DNA of 64,000 nt from Paenibacillus sp. HWE-109 (GTDB taxonomy: Bacteria; Bacillota; Bacilli; Paenibacillales; NBRC-103111): positions 8,574,501 to 8,638,500 of the forward strand of contig NZ_CP091881.1 in assembly GCF_022163125.1 (NCBI RefSeq), read 5' to 3'. Position numbers and translations under genes: made by a program. Of this stretch, positions 8,077 to 16,369 are shown one piece after another. Within the stretch, counting starts at the first letter, position 1, and each line of letters opens with the position of its first letter. The notes under the pieces are model-generated. The model was not told the DNA's origin. It did not search any database and was given only the letters and a program-made list of their open reading frames with translations.

Positions 8077-9003
8077 ATGGAAGTGAAGATGGTTAATCAA
8101 AAGCGGTTTCGAACGCATCGGGAAGGATCACCTTGGGCAAGCGGTTTATTGCATGTTTTTTTCTTAGTGATGTGTGTGTTTTGTTTATTTCCGATTGTGC
8201 TGGTGTTAATCGCCTCTTTTACGGATGAGAGCATTCTGCGTACCGGCGGCTACACGTACTTCCCGAAAATATGGAGCACAGCCGCTTACCGCTATTTATT
8301 TATCGACATTCATCAATTAATTCGAGCGTACGGCGTGACCATTGTTATTACCGTGGGAGGGACTTTAACCAGCTTATTCATTTCAAGTTTAGTTGCGTAT
8401 CCTATGTCCCGTCAGGATTTCCCGTATCGCAAGATACTGTCCTTTTATGTGTTTTTTACGATTTTACTAAATGGCGGTTTGGTCCCTTGGTATTTGGTGT
8501 ACACCCAAATCATTGATTTGAGAGATACGATCTGGGCACTTATGATCCCGGGGCTGCTTATGAATGGGTTTAATGTGCTGATCATGAGAACCTTTTTCTC
8601 GAACTCTGTTCCGATTTCGGTGATTGAGTCTGCTCGTATTGACGGGGCTGGGGAATGGCGGATCTTTTTTCAACTCGTACTCCCGCTTTCGGTATCTGTG
8701 CTGGCAACGATTGGCATGTTTACCACGCTGGCTTATTGGAACGATTGGTTTAATGGATTGATATTTATTAGCGATTCCAACTATTTCAGTGTTCAATATT
8801 TAATGACGAAAGCTTTGCTTAACATTCAGTTCTTAACCTCACATACGGAAAATGCGAATTCTGCCAAATTAATTTCGGAAATGCCCCAAAATTCCATCAT
8901 CATGGCAATGGCGGTTATTGGCATAGGTCCTATTCTTATTTCTTATCCTTTTTTTCAAAAGTATTTGGTGAAAGGTCTCACTGTGGGCTCGGTTAAAGGC
9001 TAG
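8077..9003 (+). CDS. CUT1 sugar ABC permease, LplC/YtcP-like
   Basis: A 308-residue second permease of the importer. Hydrophobic segments are spread through the chain, and the EAA loop reads ESARIDGAGEWRIFFQLVLP. The C-terminus ends PFFQKYLVKGLTVGSVKG, the signature tail of this permease class. The start ATG 8077 follows GAGGGGG with six bases of spacing. The gene lies between the LplB-like permease and the binding lipoprotein, the standard order. Confidence 0.9.
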   Translation: MEVKMVNQKRFRTHREGSPWASGLLHVFFLVMCVFCLFPIVLVLIASFTDESILRTGGYTYFPKIWSTAAYRYLFIDIHQLIRAYGVTIVITVGGTLTSLFISSLVAYPMSRQDFPYRKILSFYVFFTILLNGGLVPWYLVYTQIIDLRDTIWALMIPGLLMNGFNVLIMRTFFSNSVPISVIESARIDGAGEWRIFFQLVLPLSVSVLATIGMFTTLAYWNDWFNGLIFISDSNYFSVQYLMTKALLNIQFLTSHTENANSAKLISEMPQNSIIMAMAVIGIGPILISYPFFQKYLVKGLTVGSVKG

Positions 9004-9016
9004 TACTAGATTTAAT

Positions 9017-9028
9017 GGAGGAGGTGAT
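9017..9028 (+). promoter_or_regulatory. Orphan Shine-Dalgarno-like sequence in the leader of the binding-protein gene
   Basis: GGAGGAGGTGAT is an almost ideal match to the 16S rRNA 3' end but lies about 70 bases before the lipoprotein start, with only an 11-codon ORF after it. It resembles the STAB-SD elements that stabilise mRNA in Bacillus. The function here is inference. Confidence 0.35.
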
Positions 9029-9097
9029 TCATCTAAGCCACGTAGGGGGAAAAGGCTAGCTGCACGACAAAACAACATTCGGGGAGACTTGGTCACA

Positions 9098-10618
9098 ATG
9101 AAAAAGGTTATCGTAATGACGACGGCAATTCTCACATTAAGTGCCGTACTAGCAGGCTGCAGTTCTTCGGCGACGAAGGAGAATACAGCGAAAAGCACTT
9201 CGGAAAGTACGAAGGATAAAGCTTCTTCTTCGAAGCTGGATCCGTATAAGCTGACAATCGTTTACGCAACAGGCGCGGTTCCCAAGGACCTTAAAGCTGT
9301 GCAAGACAAGATGAATGCGTATTTAACGGACAAAATTAACGCTACAGTTGAACTCAAGCCGATTGAGTGGGGGACTTGGATCGAGAAGACCAACCTGATG
9401 ATTGCTACGAATGAGCAAATGGACGTGATGATGACGGCAGGCGGACTTGGTTATTCGCAAAATGTAGCCAAAGGTGCATTCTTGCCTTTAGATGAGCTCG
9501 TTGCCAAATACGGGGCAGATGTAACGAAGGCTTTGCAGCCCCAGTTTCTGGACGGAACAAGGATCGGCGGGAAGATTTACGGACTTCCTACGAACAAAGA
9601 ATTTGCCAGTGTAGACGGCATTTTGTTCAATAAGGCGTTAGTCGATAAATATAAATTTGATATCAGCAAGGTGAACAAGCTTGAGGATTTGGAGCCTATG
9701 CTGCAAACGATTAAAGACAATGAACCAGGCATCGTTCCTTTCTTTGGGCAAGAGGGGCGCCAGATGAGCAATTTTGCCGTCAGTTCTTCGTCGTTCGATA
9801 ATCTTGGCGATTATTTGGGCGGCTTGGACCGTTCCAACAAAGAGTTGAAAGTGGTCGATATTTTTGAATCCAAAGTGTTCATGGACTATGCGAAGCTGGC
9901 ACGCAAATGGTATCAGGCGAAGTATATGAATCTGGATGCGGCAACGGTCAAAGATTTTGGCGCTATGCAAGCTGGCAAGGCATTCGCGATGTATTCGGAG
10001 CTGAAACCTGGCAAAGACGCCGAAATGTCCTCGGCCTGGGGAGTTAAGGTCGTTCAGAAAGAAATGGTAAACACGCCGATTACATTGAACACAACAGGAA
10101 TTATGACGGCTATTCCCAGAACTTCGAAAGATCCTAACCGGGCTATGATGTTCCTAAACATGCTTTACGGCGATAAAACGCTTCTTAATCTGTTTGATTT
10201 CGGTGTTGAAGGAACCCATTATGTGAAAAAGGATGAGACAACGATCGATTTCCCTGCCGGAGTTGATGCGGCATCCGTTGGCTATAAAAACGAGCCTTGG
10301 ATGTGGGGGAATCAAATGTTAACCTATTTATTCCCCAATGAAGATCCGAAGAAATGGGAGAAATTCAAAACATTCAACGAAACAGCCGACAAGTCGCCTG
10401 CGCTTGGATTTGCCTGGAATTCCGAATCTTTAACGCAGGAAGTGGCCGCCAGCAACAGCGTGCTCAAACAGTACCAACAGGCGATTATGTCCGGTTCCGT
10501 GGACCCTGAAGTTTATATTCCCAAAATGGTTGCTGCCCTGAAAAGCGCAGGCATAGACAAAATTATTGCAGAGAAACAAAAGCAATTGAATGAATGGAGC
10601 GCGACAGCCAAAAAGTAA
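9098..10618 (+). CDS. Extracellular sugar-binding lipoprotein (LplA-like, DUF3502-type tail)
   Basis: Binding protein of the first importer. The N-terminus (MKKVIVMTTAILTLSAVLAGC) is a lipoprotein signal with lipobox LAGC, so the mature protein is tethered outside the membrane by its Cys. A Ser/Thr/Lys-rich linker follows, then a two-lobe binding domain. The last 120 residues (around PWMWGNQMLTYLFPNEDP) resemble the C-terminal domain of LplA-type proteins. ATG 9098 is preferred over an in-frame TTG at 9089 because GGGGAG at 9081 is too close to the TTG. A GC-rich hairpin at 10632-10657 follows the stop and may act as an attenuator, raising this gene's level over the enzymes downstream. The ligand is unknown. 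Confidence 0.9.
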   Translation: MKKVIVMTTAILTLSAVLAGCSSSATKENTAKSTSESTKDKASSSKLDPYKLTIVYATGAVPKDLKAVQDKMNAYLTDKINATVELKPIEWGTWIEKTNLMIATNEQMDVMMTAGGLGYSQNVAKGAFLPLDELVAKYGADVTKALQPQFLDGTRIGGKIYGLPTNKEFASVDGILFNKALVDKYKFDISKVNKLEDLEPMLQTIKDNEPGIVPFFGQEGRQMSNFAVSSSSFDNLGDYLGGLDRSNKELKVVDIFESKVFMDYAKLARKWYQAKYMNLDAATVKDFGAMQAGKAFAMYSELKPGKDAEMSSAWGVKVVQKEMVNTPITLNTTGIMTAIPRTSKDPNRAMMFLNMLYGDKTLLNLFDFGVEGTHYVKKDETTIDFPAGVDAASVGYKNEPWMWGNQMLTYLFPNEDPKKWEKFKTFNETADKSPALGFAWNSESLTQEVAASNSVLKQYQQAIMSGSVDPEVYIPKMVAALKSAGIDKIIAEKQKQLNEWSATAKK

Positions 10619-10714
10619 CTATATTGTTTCAGGGGGGCCTATTTGATTAGGTTCCCCACTTATCTTGTATCCCAGACCGCGCTTGAGCGCTAATTTGAAA
10701 CGGGGGAAATTCAT

Positions 10715-13700
10715 ATGTTCATGATGAAGCGATTGCCGTTCTTTTTATTCCTATTGGTTGCTATGATAGGTTCTTTAGGCGGGTTACATGCGAAAGCCGC
10801 AGGTGCAAATCTAGTCCATTCATGGTCTCCTCCATCAGGCACCGCAGCGAATTCAACATTCACGGTTCAGGTGAAACCATCGGACGAGGCAATTTGGATG
10901 GATCTCTATGAATACAATGTAAAAGTAGGCCATCAGGATGGCACGAATTTCGATTCATCGTATGTGAATTTTGATTTTTCCGGTTCATTAGACGTAAAAG
11001 TAACCTACAATGCGGGAACGATTAGCTCCTATAATATTACGCCATCCTCCTATGGGATTCAGGCTGTCCAGACGGGGAATACACTCTCTTTCTCCGTGGT
11101 ACAGGATAATCTCTCGCCACGTAAAATCGTCGTGCGTATCAATAACAGCTGGGATACAGGCGTCTTGCATATCCTAACGAATCCGCTTGAAACGAATGCT
11201 CCGTCGCAAACGGCGTCCAATGTGTATCTGATCAATCCGGGAGATGCCATCCCCCTGGAGCTGCCGGCCGGCAAAGATACGTATTATTTTAAAGCTGGCG
11301 AGCACACGCTGCCCAAAGGGTCATGGGCGGAAGTTGATCTTGGTGCTGTCTATGCGATCGACAAGATTGGTCTTGAGCAGGCGCCTTTATACACGAATGG
11401 CCCTGAGTATCCGAATAAGTTCATCGTTGAATCCAAAGTCAATGCGGGGGACGCTTACACGACGGCCTATGACGGGACAAGCAACAGTTTACTGGGATCG
11501 ATAACCAAGAGCTTTCCGGCCAAAAATGCGAGATATGTGAGGCTGCGGCTGCTTGGAAGCAATGTGAGTTCGGGGTATTTGTTTAGCAGTACCGTCACAG
11601 AATTTAAGGTTATGCAAGCTGGCGGCACGACGAATCTAGCTTTGAACCATGGGATAGCCGGGGCCTTCCCCAGCTACACGCAATTATTCGATGGCAATTC
11701 GCTGACCCAATTTGGCTCAAAAAAGGGGTATGGCAACTGGCACCCGGGAGAGTCGTTCTATATTTCCAAGAACAATACGACGGTCTATCTGCAGCCAGGT
11801 GCAGTTGTACATGGCTCCATTTCATCTGATGGCGTCAGCAATGTGACCATTAAAGGCCGTGGCATCCTCGATGGAAGCCTGCTGCAGCATGCGAACCCAA
11901 GCCCTGGGGAAGGACGAACAGGCGCTATTTGGCTGAATAATGGAAGCGACAATACGATCGAAGGAATTACGATTCAAGACGCCTGCATGTGGACGGTCGT
12001 GATGAATTTCTCAACAAGGCCTACAGTTAGAAACGTTAATATTATCACTTACGTGGCGAATGCAGATGGCATTCATTTCTCCGGCAGCACGAACGGGCTG
12101 GTGACGAATTCATTCGTAAGAACACCGGACGATAATATTGTCATGTACCACTATGGTCCAACCTCATTCAACACCGTTCAGAATAGTGTGCTGTGGGGAG
12201 ATGACGCACATACCCTGCTCATCGGTTTGGGAACGGAGCCTAATGCCAATATCACCGATTTAACTTTTCAAAATTTGGATGTCCTTGCCCAACAGGGAGT
12301 TGTGGATCTTACGAAATTTAACGGTGTCATGAAGTTATGGCCCAATGGCGGCAATGAAATTAAAAATGTCTTATTCAAAGACATCCGGATAGAAGCCTTC
12401 CGAGACCCTGCCAAATCCGTCGTGTTTCAATTCCGCACCGATGAACGGTTTGCCGGAGAAGGCAATGGTCGAATTTCAAACGTCACGCTCGATAACATTG
12501 CCTATAAGGGAAGCGGGGAATTGACATCGTTATTGTCCGGCGTGAGCAGCAGCAATGATGTCAAAGATATTTATATCAACAACTATACAAGAAATGGCAT
12601 CCTTGTTACGGATCAAGCGTCAGGCAACATCACGAGCGCGGGGAGTGTATCGAATGTTAACTATTCGTATACAGCCAATTTCAATAGCGATGTGGCAGGA
12701 AACGCCCCTGCAGGCTGGACGAGCAGCCCGGGAGTAACGGTTCAGCCTGATCCGAGCGCGAGCGACCAGAGCGTCCGTATGAGCAAGACGACAAGCGCCG
12801 CCATAAGCAGTTCCAAATCCTTACCTCCAACATCCGGTATCGTGACTGTGCAAGCCAAAATGAAAATTGTCGACAAAACCAACTGGAAATCGTTAGCTGT
12901 CATGAACGCTTCCGGGACGGAGCTGATGCAGGTCGGTTTTGACTCGGCAGGCAACATGTACAGCAATAATGGTACGGTTTGGGCTGCTTTCATGCCTTAC
13001 AATATCAATCAATGGTATGACGTCAAAATAGAATTAAACACGGCAACAGATCGATACAATCTCTTTATTGATGGCGTTCTTAAAGCGTCCAACCAGTCAT
13101 TCGAAGTATCAACTGCCAATATTGGCGCTGTCATGTTTACTTCGGGTGAAGCTGCCGCAGGAACGTATTATTTTGACCAAGTGAAGGTAGCTTTCCTGCA
13201 TACGATTGTGGATAGCGATTTCAACTCGGATACGATCGGAAACGCGCCAAGCGGGTGGACCAGCACATCGGGAGCCACTGTTCAGGCGGTACCAAGTATG
13301 GCTGATAAAAGCGTGAAAATGTACAAGACGACAAGCAGCATCGTCAATTCGTATACGTCCATAAACGCTATGTCCGGCATCGTGACGGTACAAGCCAGAA
13401 TGAACATAGCCAACAAAACCAACTGGAAATCGCTGGCGGTATACAACTCCGCAGGCACTGAACTTACCCAAGTTGGCTTCGATAGCGGCGGAAATGTATA
13501 CAGCAACAACGGGAATGTCTGGGCAGCGTTAATGCCTTACAACATCAATCAATGGTACGATGTGAAGCTCATTATCAATACGAGTACGGACACTTTTGAT
13601 TTGTACGTCGATAATGTACTTATCAATGCGAACAAATCGCTGGAGTCCGCAACCAATGATATAGGCAGAGTAGGTTTTGTGTCGTCCGAATCTCCTGTAG

Positions 13701-13741
13701 GCGGAATCTTTTATTTTGACAATGTAATCATTGCTAATTAG
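10715..13741 (+). CDS. Secreted beta-helix glycosidase (GH28/GH49-like) with two C-terminal LamG-like repeats
   Basis: A 1008-residue exoenzyme with a signal peptide of about 29 residues (cleavage after HAKAA). An N-terminal beta-sandwich (about 32-185) precedes a discoidin-like segment (about 190-300, LPKGSWAEVDLG to YVRLRLLGS). A right-handed parallel beta-helix follows (about 355-640), with GRGILDGS, NADGIHFSG, TPDDNIVMYH (D472/D473) and WGDDAHT as likely active-site acids. Two tandem homologous modules (about 654-830 and 833-1006) look like concanavalin/LamG carbohydrate-binding folds. The helix resembles GH28 polygalacturonases, and the N-terminal sandwich recalls GH49, so the exact family is uncertain. 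Start ATG 10715 follows GGGGGAAA. A paralogue without signal or C-terminal modules follows. Confidence 0.8.
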   Translation: MFMMKRLPFFLFLLVAMIGSLGGLHAKAAGANLVHSWSPPSGTAANSTFTVQVKPSDEAIWMDLYEYNVKVGHQDGTNFDSSYVNFDFSGSLDVKVTYNAGTISSYNITPSSYGIQAVQTGNTLSFSVVQDNLSPRKIVVRINNSWDTGVLHILTNPLETNAPSQTASNVYLINPGDAIPLELPAGKDTYYFKAGEHTLPKGSWAEVDLGAVYAIDKIGLEQAPLYTNGPEYPNKFIVESKVNAGDAYTTAYDGTSNSLLGSITKSFPAKNARYVRLRLLGSNVSSGYLFSSTVTEFKVMQAGGTTNLALNHGIAGAFPSYTQLFDGNSLTQFGSKKGYGNWHPGESFYISKNNTTVYLQPGAVVHGSISSDGVSNVTIKGRGILDGSLLQHANPSPGEGRTGAIWLNNGSDNTIEGITIQDACMWTVVMNFSTRPTVRNVNIITYVANADGIHFSGSTNGLVTNSFVRTPDDNIVMYHYGPTSFNTVQNSVLWGDDAHTLLIGLGTEPNANITDLTFQNLDVLAQQGVVDLTKFNGVMKLWPNGGNEIKNVLFKDIRIEAFRDPAKSVVFQFRTDERFAGEGNGRISNVTLDNIAYKGSGELTSLLSGVSSSNDVKDIYINNYTRNGILVTDQASGNITSAGSVSNVNYSYTANFNSDVAGNAPAGWTSSPGVTVQPDPSASDQSVRMSKTTSAAISSSKSLPPTSGIVTVQAKMKIVDKTNWKSLAVMNASGTELMQVGFDSAGNMYSNNGTVWAAFMPYNINQWYDVKIELNTATDRYNLFIDGVLKASNQSFEVSTANIGAVMFTSGEAAAGTYYFDQVKVAFLHTIVDSDFNSDTIGNAPSGWTSTSGATVQAVPSMADKSVKMYKTTSSIVNSYTSINAMSGIVTVQARMNIANKTNWKSLAVYNSAGTELTQVGFDSGGNVYSNNGNVWAALMPYNINQWYDVKLIINTSTDTFDLYVDNVLINANKSLESATNDIGRVGFVSSESPVGGIFYFDNVIIAN

Positions 13742-13781
13742 CCATAAGCTGCAATCATATTCAGGTTTCATAGGAGGAATA

Positions 13782-15701
13782 ATGCTCAATATTGTTCATA
13801 CATGGTCTCCACCGGCAGGGATTGCAATGAATCCTACCTTCACGGTTCAGATTAAGCCGGCGAATGAGACGGAGTGGACCGATTTATTCGTCTACAATGT
13901 TAGTTTAGGTCATCAAGATGGAACGAAGTTTGATTCTTCCATGGTGATTTTCGACTTCTCCGGCACGATAGATGTTAAAGTCGCCTATCACGGGGGGCGG
14001 GTTAATTGTTACGATATTAGGCCCAATTCCTATGGCATTGATGCTGCGCAAGTGGGGAATACCCTTACCTTTTCAACCACACAAAACGAGGATTCTCCAC
14101 GTAAAATCGTCATTCGCATCAATGACAGTTGGAATACAGAAGACCTTCATATCCTAACGAATCCATTGGAGACGGATGTACCTTCGGAATGCGCTCCTAA
14201 TGTTCACCTCATTCATCCAGGGGATGCGATTCCTTTGCAATTGCCTGAGGGGAAAGATACTTATTATTTTAAACCTGGACAGCACACCTTGCCGCAAGGT
14301 TCTTGGCTAGAGGTTGATCTTGGTGCTGAGTATATGATTGATCGATTTGATCTCAGGCAGACGATATTACAAATGCAAGGATTAGGCATGGAACCTCTCT
14401 CGTATCCGAATAAGTTTGTGGTGGAAACGAAAGTGCAGGCGGATGAACCTTATACCGCTGCTTATGATGGTACCAATAATACGGATACGGGATATTTGAC
14501 GAGAACCTTTGCTCCCAAGAAAGCCAGATATGTGCGGCTCATGCTGCTGGGAAGCAACGTTGCTTCCGGTTGGGTGTTCAGCAATTCAATCGGCGAGTTC
14601 AAAGTGTATGAAGCGGGCGGTACTGTGAATTTGGCGCTGAATCGCGCAATCGCGGGAGCAATGCCCAGCTACATCCATGCCGTTGACGGGAATGAGCATA
14701 CCGGTTATGAGACAAGTTCCAATTATGGGAACTGGCATTCGGGCGAATCTTTCTTTATTTCGCAAAATGATACGACGGTTTACCTGGCACCAGGTGCCGT
14801 TTGTTACGGGTCCATTTCGTCTGATGAAGTGGATCGTGTGACCATAAGGGGCCGTGGCATCCTCGATGGCAGTCAATTACAGCATACCAATCCGAATCCA
14901 GGCGAAGGCAGGACCGGGGCCATTTGGTTAAGCAGCGGATGTGATAATCTCGTGGAGGGAATTACGCTTATAGATCCAACCATGTGGGCCGTCGTGATGA
15001 ATTTTTCCACAAGACCGGTTGTCAAAAACATTCATATTATTGCTTATGAAGTGAATGCGGACGGCATCCATTTTAGTGGATCGAGCCATGGTCTAATTAC
15101 GGGTGTATTTATTAGAACGCCTGATGATGATATCGTGATGTATCATTATGGCAAGACGTCCTTGAATACGGTGCAAAATAGTGTGCTGTGGGGAGATGAC
15201 GCGCATACGATTCTCATAGGTCTGGGGAGTGTAGCCGATGCCCACATTTCAGATTTGACATTTCAAAATATCGATGTCCTGAATCAACAAGGGGTATACA
15301 TCCTCGATAAGTTCACAGGCGTGCTGAAGTTATGGGCAAATGGGGGGAATCATATTCGAAATATCGTATTTAAGGATATAAGAATAGACGCTTTTAGAGA
15401 TCCCTATAAAGCTGCCGTGTTTCAATTCCGAACGGATGAACGGTTTCCTGGAGATAGGGATGGGGGAATAATCCAAAACATTACGCTGGATAATGTCACC
15501 TACCAGGGGGCCGGGGAGCAGAAGGCTTTGTTAAAGGGTGTAAATCAGGTGTCTTGTGTGAAGGATGTTTATATTACAAATTATAAAAGACAAGGAAAAC
15601 TGGTTGTGGATGTCATCTCCGGGCACATTGACGTGCAGGATCATGTTTCGAATGTTTATTTTGGGACAGATGACGACGATTTACGCGGTTCGATACGGTA
15701 A
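13782..15701 (+). CDS. Cytoplasmic paralogue of the beta-helix glycosidase
   Basis: A 639-residue protein closely similar along its length to the first 640 residues of the preceding gene: beta-sandwich, discoidin-like segment, then a beta-helix with GRGILDGSQ, NADGIHFSG, TPDDDIVMYH (D448-D450) and WGDDAHT. It lacks a signal peptide and the two C-terminal binding modules. The start ATG 13782 follows AGGAGGA at 13772, while the longer frame from 13731 has no ribosome binding site. The simplest reading is an intracellular enzyme acting on imported oligosaccharides produced by its secreted twin. The gap to the preceding stop is 40 bases, so the two are probably co-transcribed. A terminator follows at 15743. 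Confidence 0.8.
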   Translation: MLNIVHTWSPPAGIAMNPTFTVQIKPANETEWTDLFVYNVSLGHQDGTKFDSSMVIFDFSGTIDVKVAYHGGRVNCYDIRPNSYGIDAAQVGNTLTFSTTQNEDSPRKIVIRINDSWNTEDLHILTNPLETDVPSECAPNVHLIHPGDAIPLQLPEGKDTYYFKPGQHTLPQGSWLEVDLGAEYMIDRFDLRQTILQMQGLGMEPLSYPNKFVVETKVQADEPYTAAYDGTNNTDTGYLTRTFAPKKARYVRLMLLGSNVASGWVFSNSIGEFKVYEAGGTVNLALNRAIAGAMPSYIHAVDGNEHTGYETSSNYGNWHSGESFFISQNDTTVYLAPGAVCYGSISSDEVDRVTIRGRGILDGSQLQHTNPNPGEGRTGAIWLSSGCDNLVEGITLIDPTMWAVVMNFSTRPVVKNIHIIAYEVNADGIHFSGSSHGLITGVFIRTPDDDIVMYHYGKTSLNTVQNSVLWGDDAHTILIGLGSVADAHISDLTFQNIDVLNQQGVYILDKFTGVLKLWANGGNHIRNIVFKDIRIDAFRDPYKAAVFQFRTDERFPGDRDGGIIQNITLDNVTYQGAGEQKALLKGVNQVSCVKDVYITNYKRQGKLVVDVISGHIDVQDHVSNVYFGTDDDDLRGSIR

Positions 15702-15742
15702 ATAAGGTAGTTGGTTCTTCTTCCAGCACCAAATGATAGAGG

Positions 15743-15766
15743 ACCTAGCCACAGGCTAGGTTTTTT
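15743..15766 (+). terminator. Rho-independent terminator after the glycosidase pair
   Basis: ACCTAGCC and GGCTAGGT form an 8-bp stem with a 3-base loop, followed by TTTTT. A near-identical copy lies at 16252. Confidence 0.9.
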
Positions 15767-15794
15767 GTGCGCCAGCTTCCTTTCGCAGAAATAA

Positions 15795-15972
15795 GGGAAC
15801 TTCAGGCCGCTATTTTAGCCAAAAGTGTCATTATCGGCAGGTTGAGGGAACTCCAGTACGCTATTATGCTGTTTATGGGGAAATTCAGCGCTTTTTGTGA
15901 CAATAAGACCCTGTAGTTCCGCTATTGCTCCCACATCCCAGCTATTTGTCTAAATAGCGTCCCATAGTTCCC
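15795..15972. repeat. Family A intergenic repeat, copy A2 (178 bp)
   Basis: It has the same four-motif layout as the copy at 3668: GGGAACTTCAGGCCGCTATT, GGGAACTCCAGTACGCTATT, then the inverted AATAAGACCCTGTAGTTCC and AATAGCGTCCCATAGTTCCC. Confidence 0.8.
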
Positions 15973-16014
15973 ATCGCTAATAGGTTTTGTCGCTAGTAAG
16001 AGGCTGATGTCTCA

Positions 16015-16200
16015 TCTAATGAACTGCATTATGCTTATAGACAGTAAAATGGCTACTTTGGAATTTTAATGAACTGAGTTGGCGCTATCATGCACTTTAT
16101 TGGCCGAAAGGTGATCATTTTCTTGAAATAGAGCATCTGGAATTCATTAGATTTTCAAAAGTAGCGATTTTGATCGAATAAAGGGTATTGAGTTCGTTAG
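16015..16200. repeat. Family B intergenic repeat, copy B1 (186 bp)
   Basis: It starts TCTAATGAACTGCATTATGC and ends GGTATTGAGTTCGTTAG. It has two forward motifs and two inverted ones (AATAGAGCATCTGGAATTCA and AATAAAGGGTATTGAGTTC). The copy is diverged from those at 23028-23817 but exactly the same length. Confidence 0.8.
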
Positions 16201-16251
16201 GGGGCTTGGGTTTGCCTCGGGGCTTGGTTTTCCTCGTACCTTGACTTGATG

Positions 16252-16275
16252 ACCTAGCCGCAGGCTAGGTTTTTT
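16252..16275 (+). terminator. Second copy of the CCTAGCC terminator
   Basis: ACCTAGCCGCAGGCTAGGT followed by TTTTT. With the copy at 15743 it brackets repeats A2 and B1. Degenerate versions of the same hairpin occur inside the tandem array at 22.9-23.9 kb. Confidence 0.8.
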
Positions 16276-16369
16276 GTGCGCCTGTGTGAGAATTCTGAGA
16301 GACCTGTCCTGTAGAATGTACCGGGGGCTTACATAATTTATGAATCTTCCGGAGGAGGACAAGAAAGAG

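Noticed and set aside
15795..16200. Group II intron or self-splicing RNA for the family A/B repeats
   Set aside because: The copies are only 178-186 bp, have no reverse transcriptase, and I see no domain V-like hairpin.
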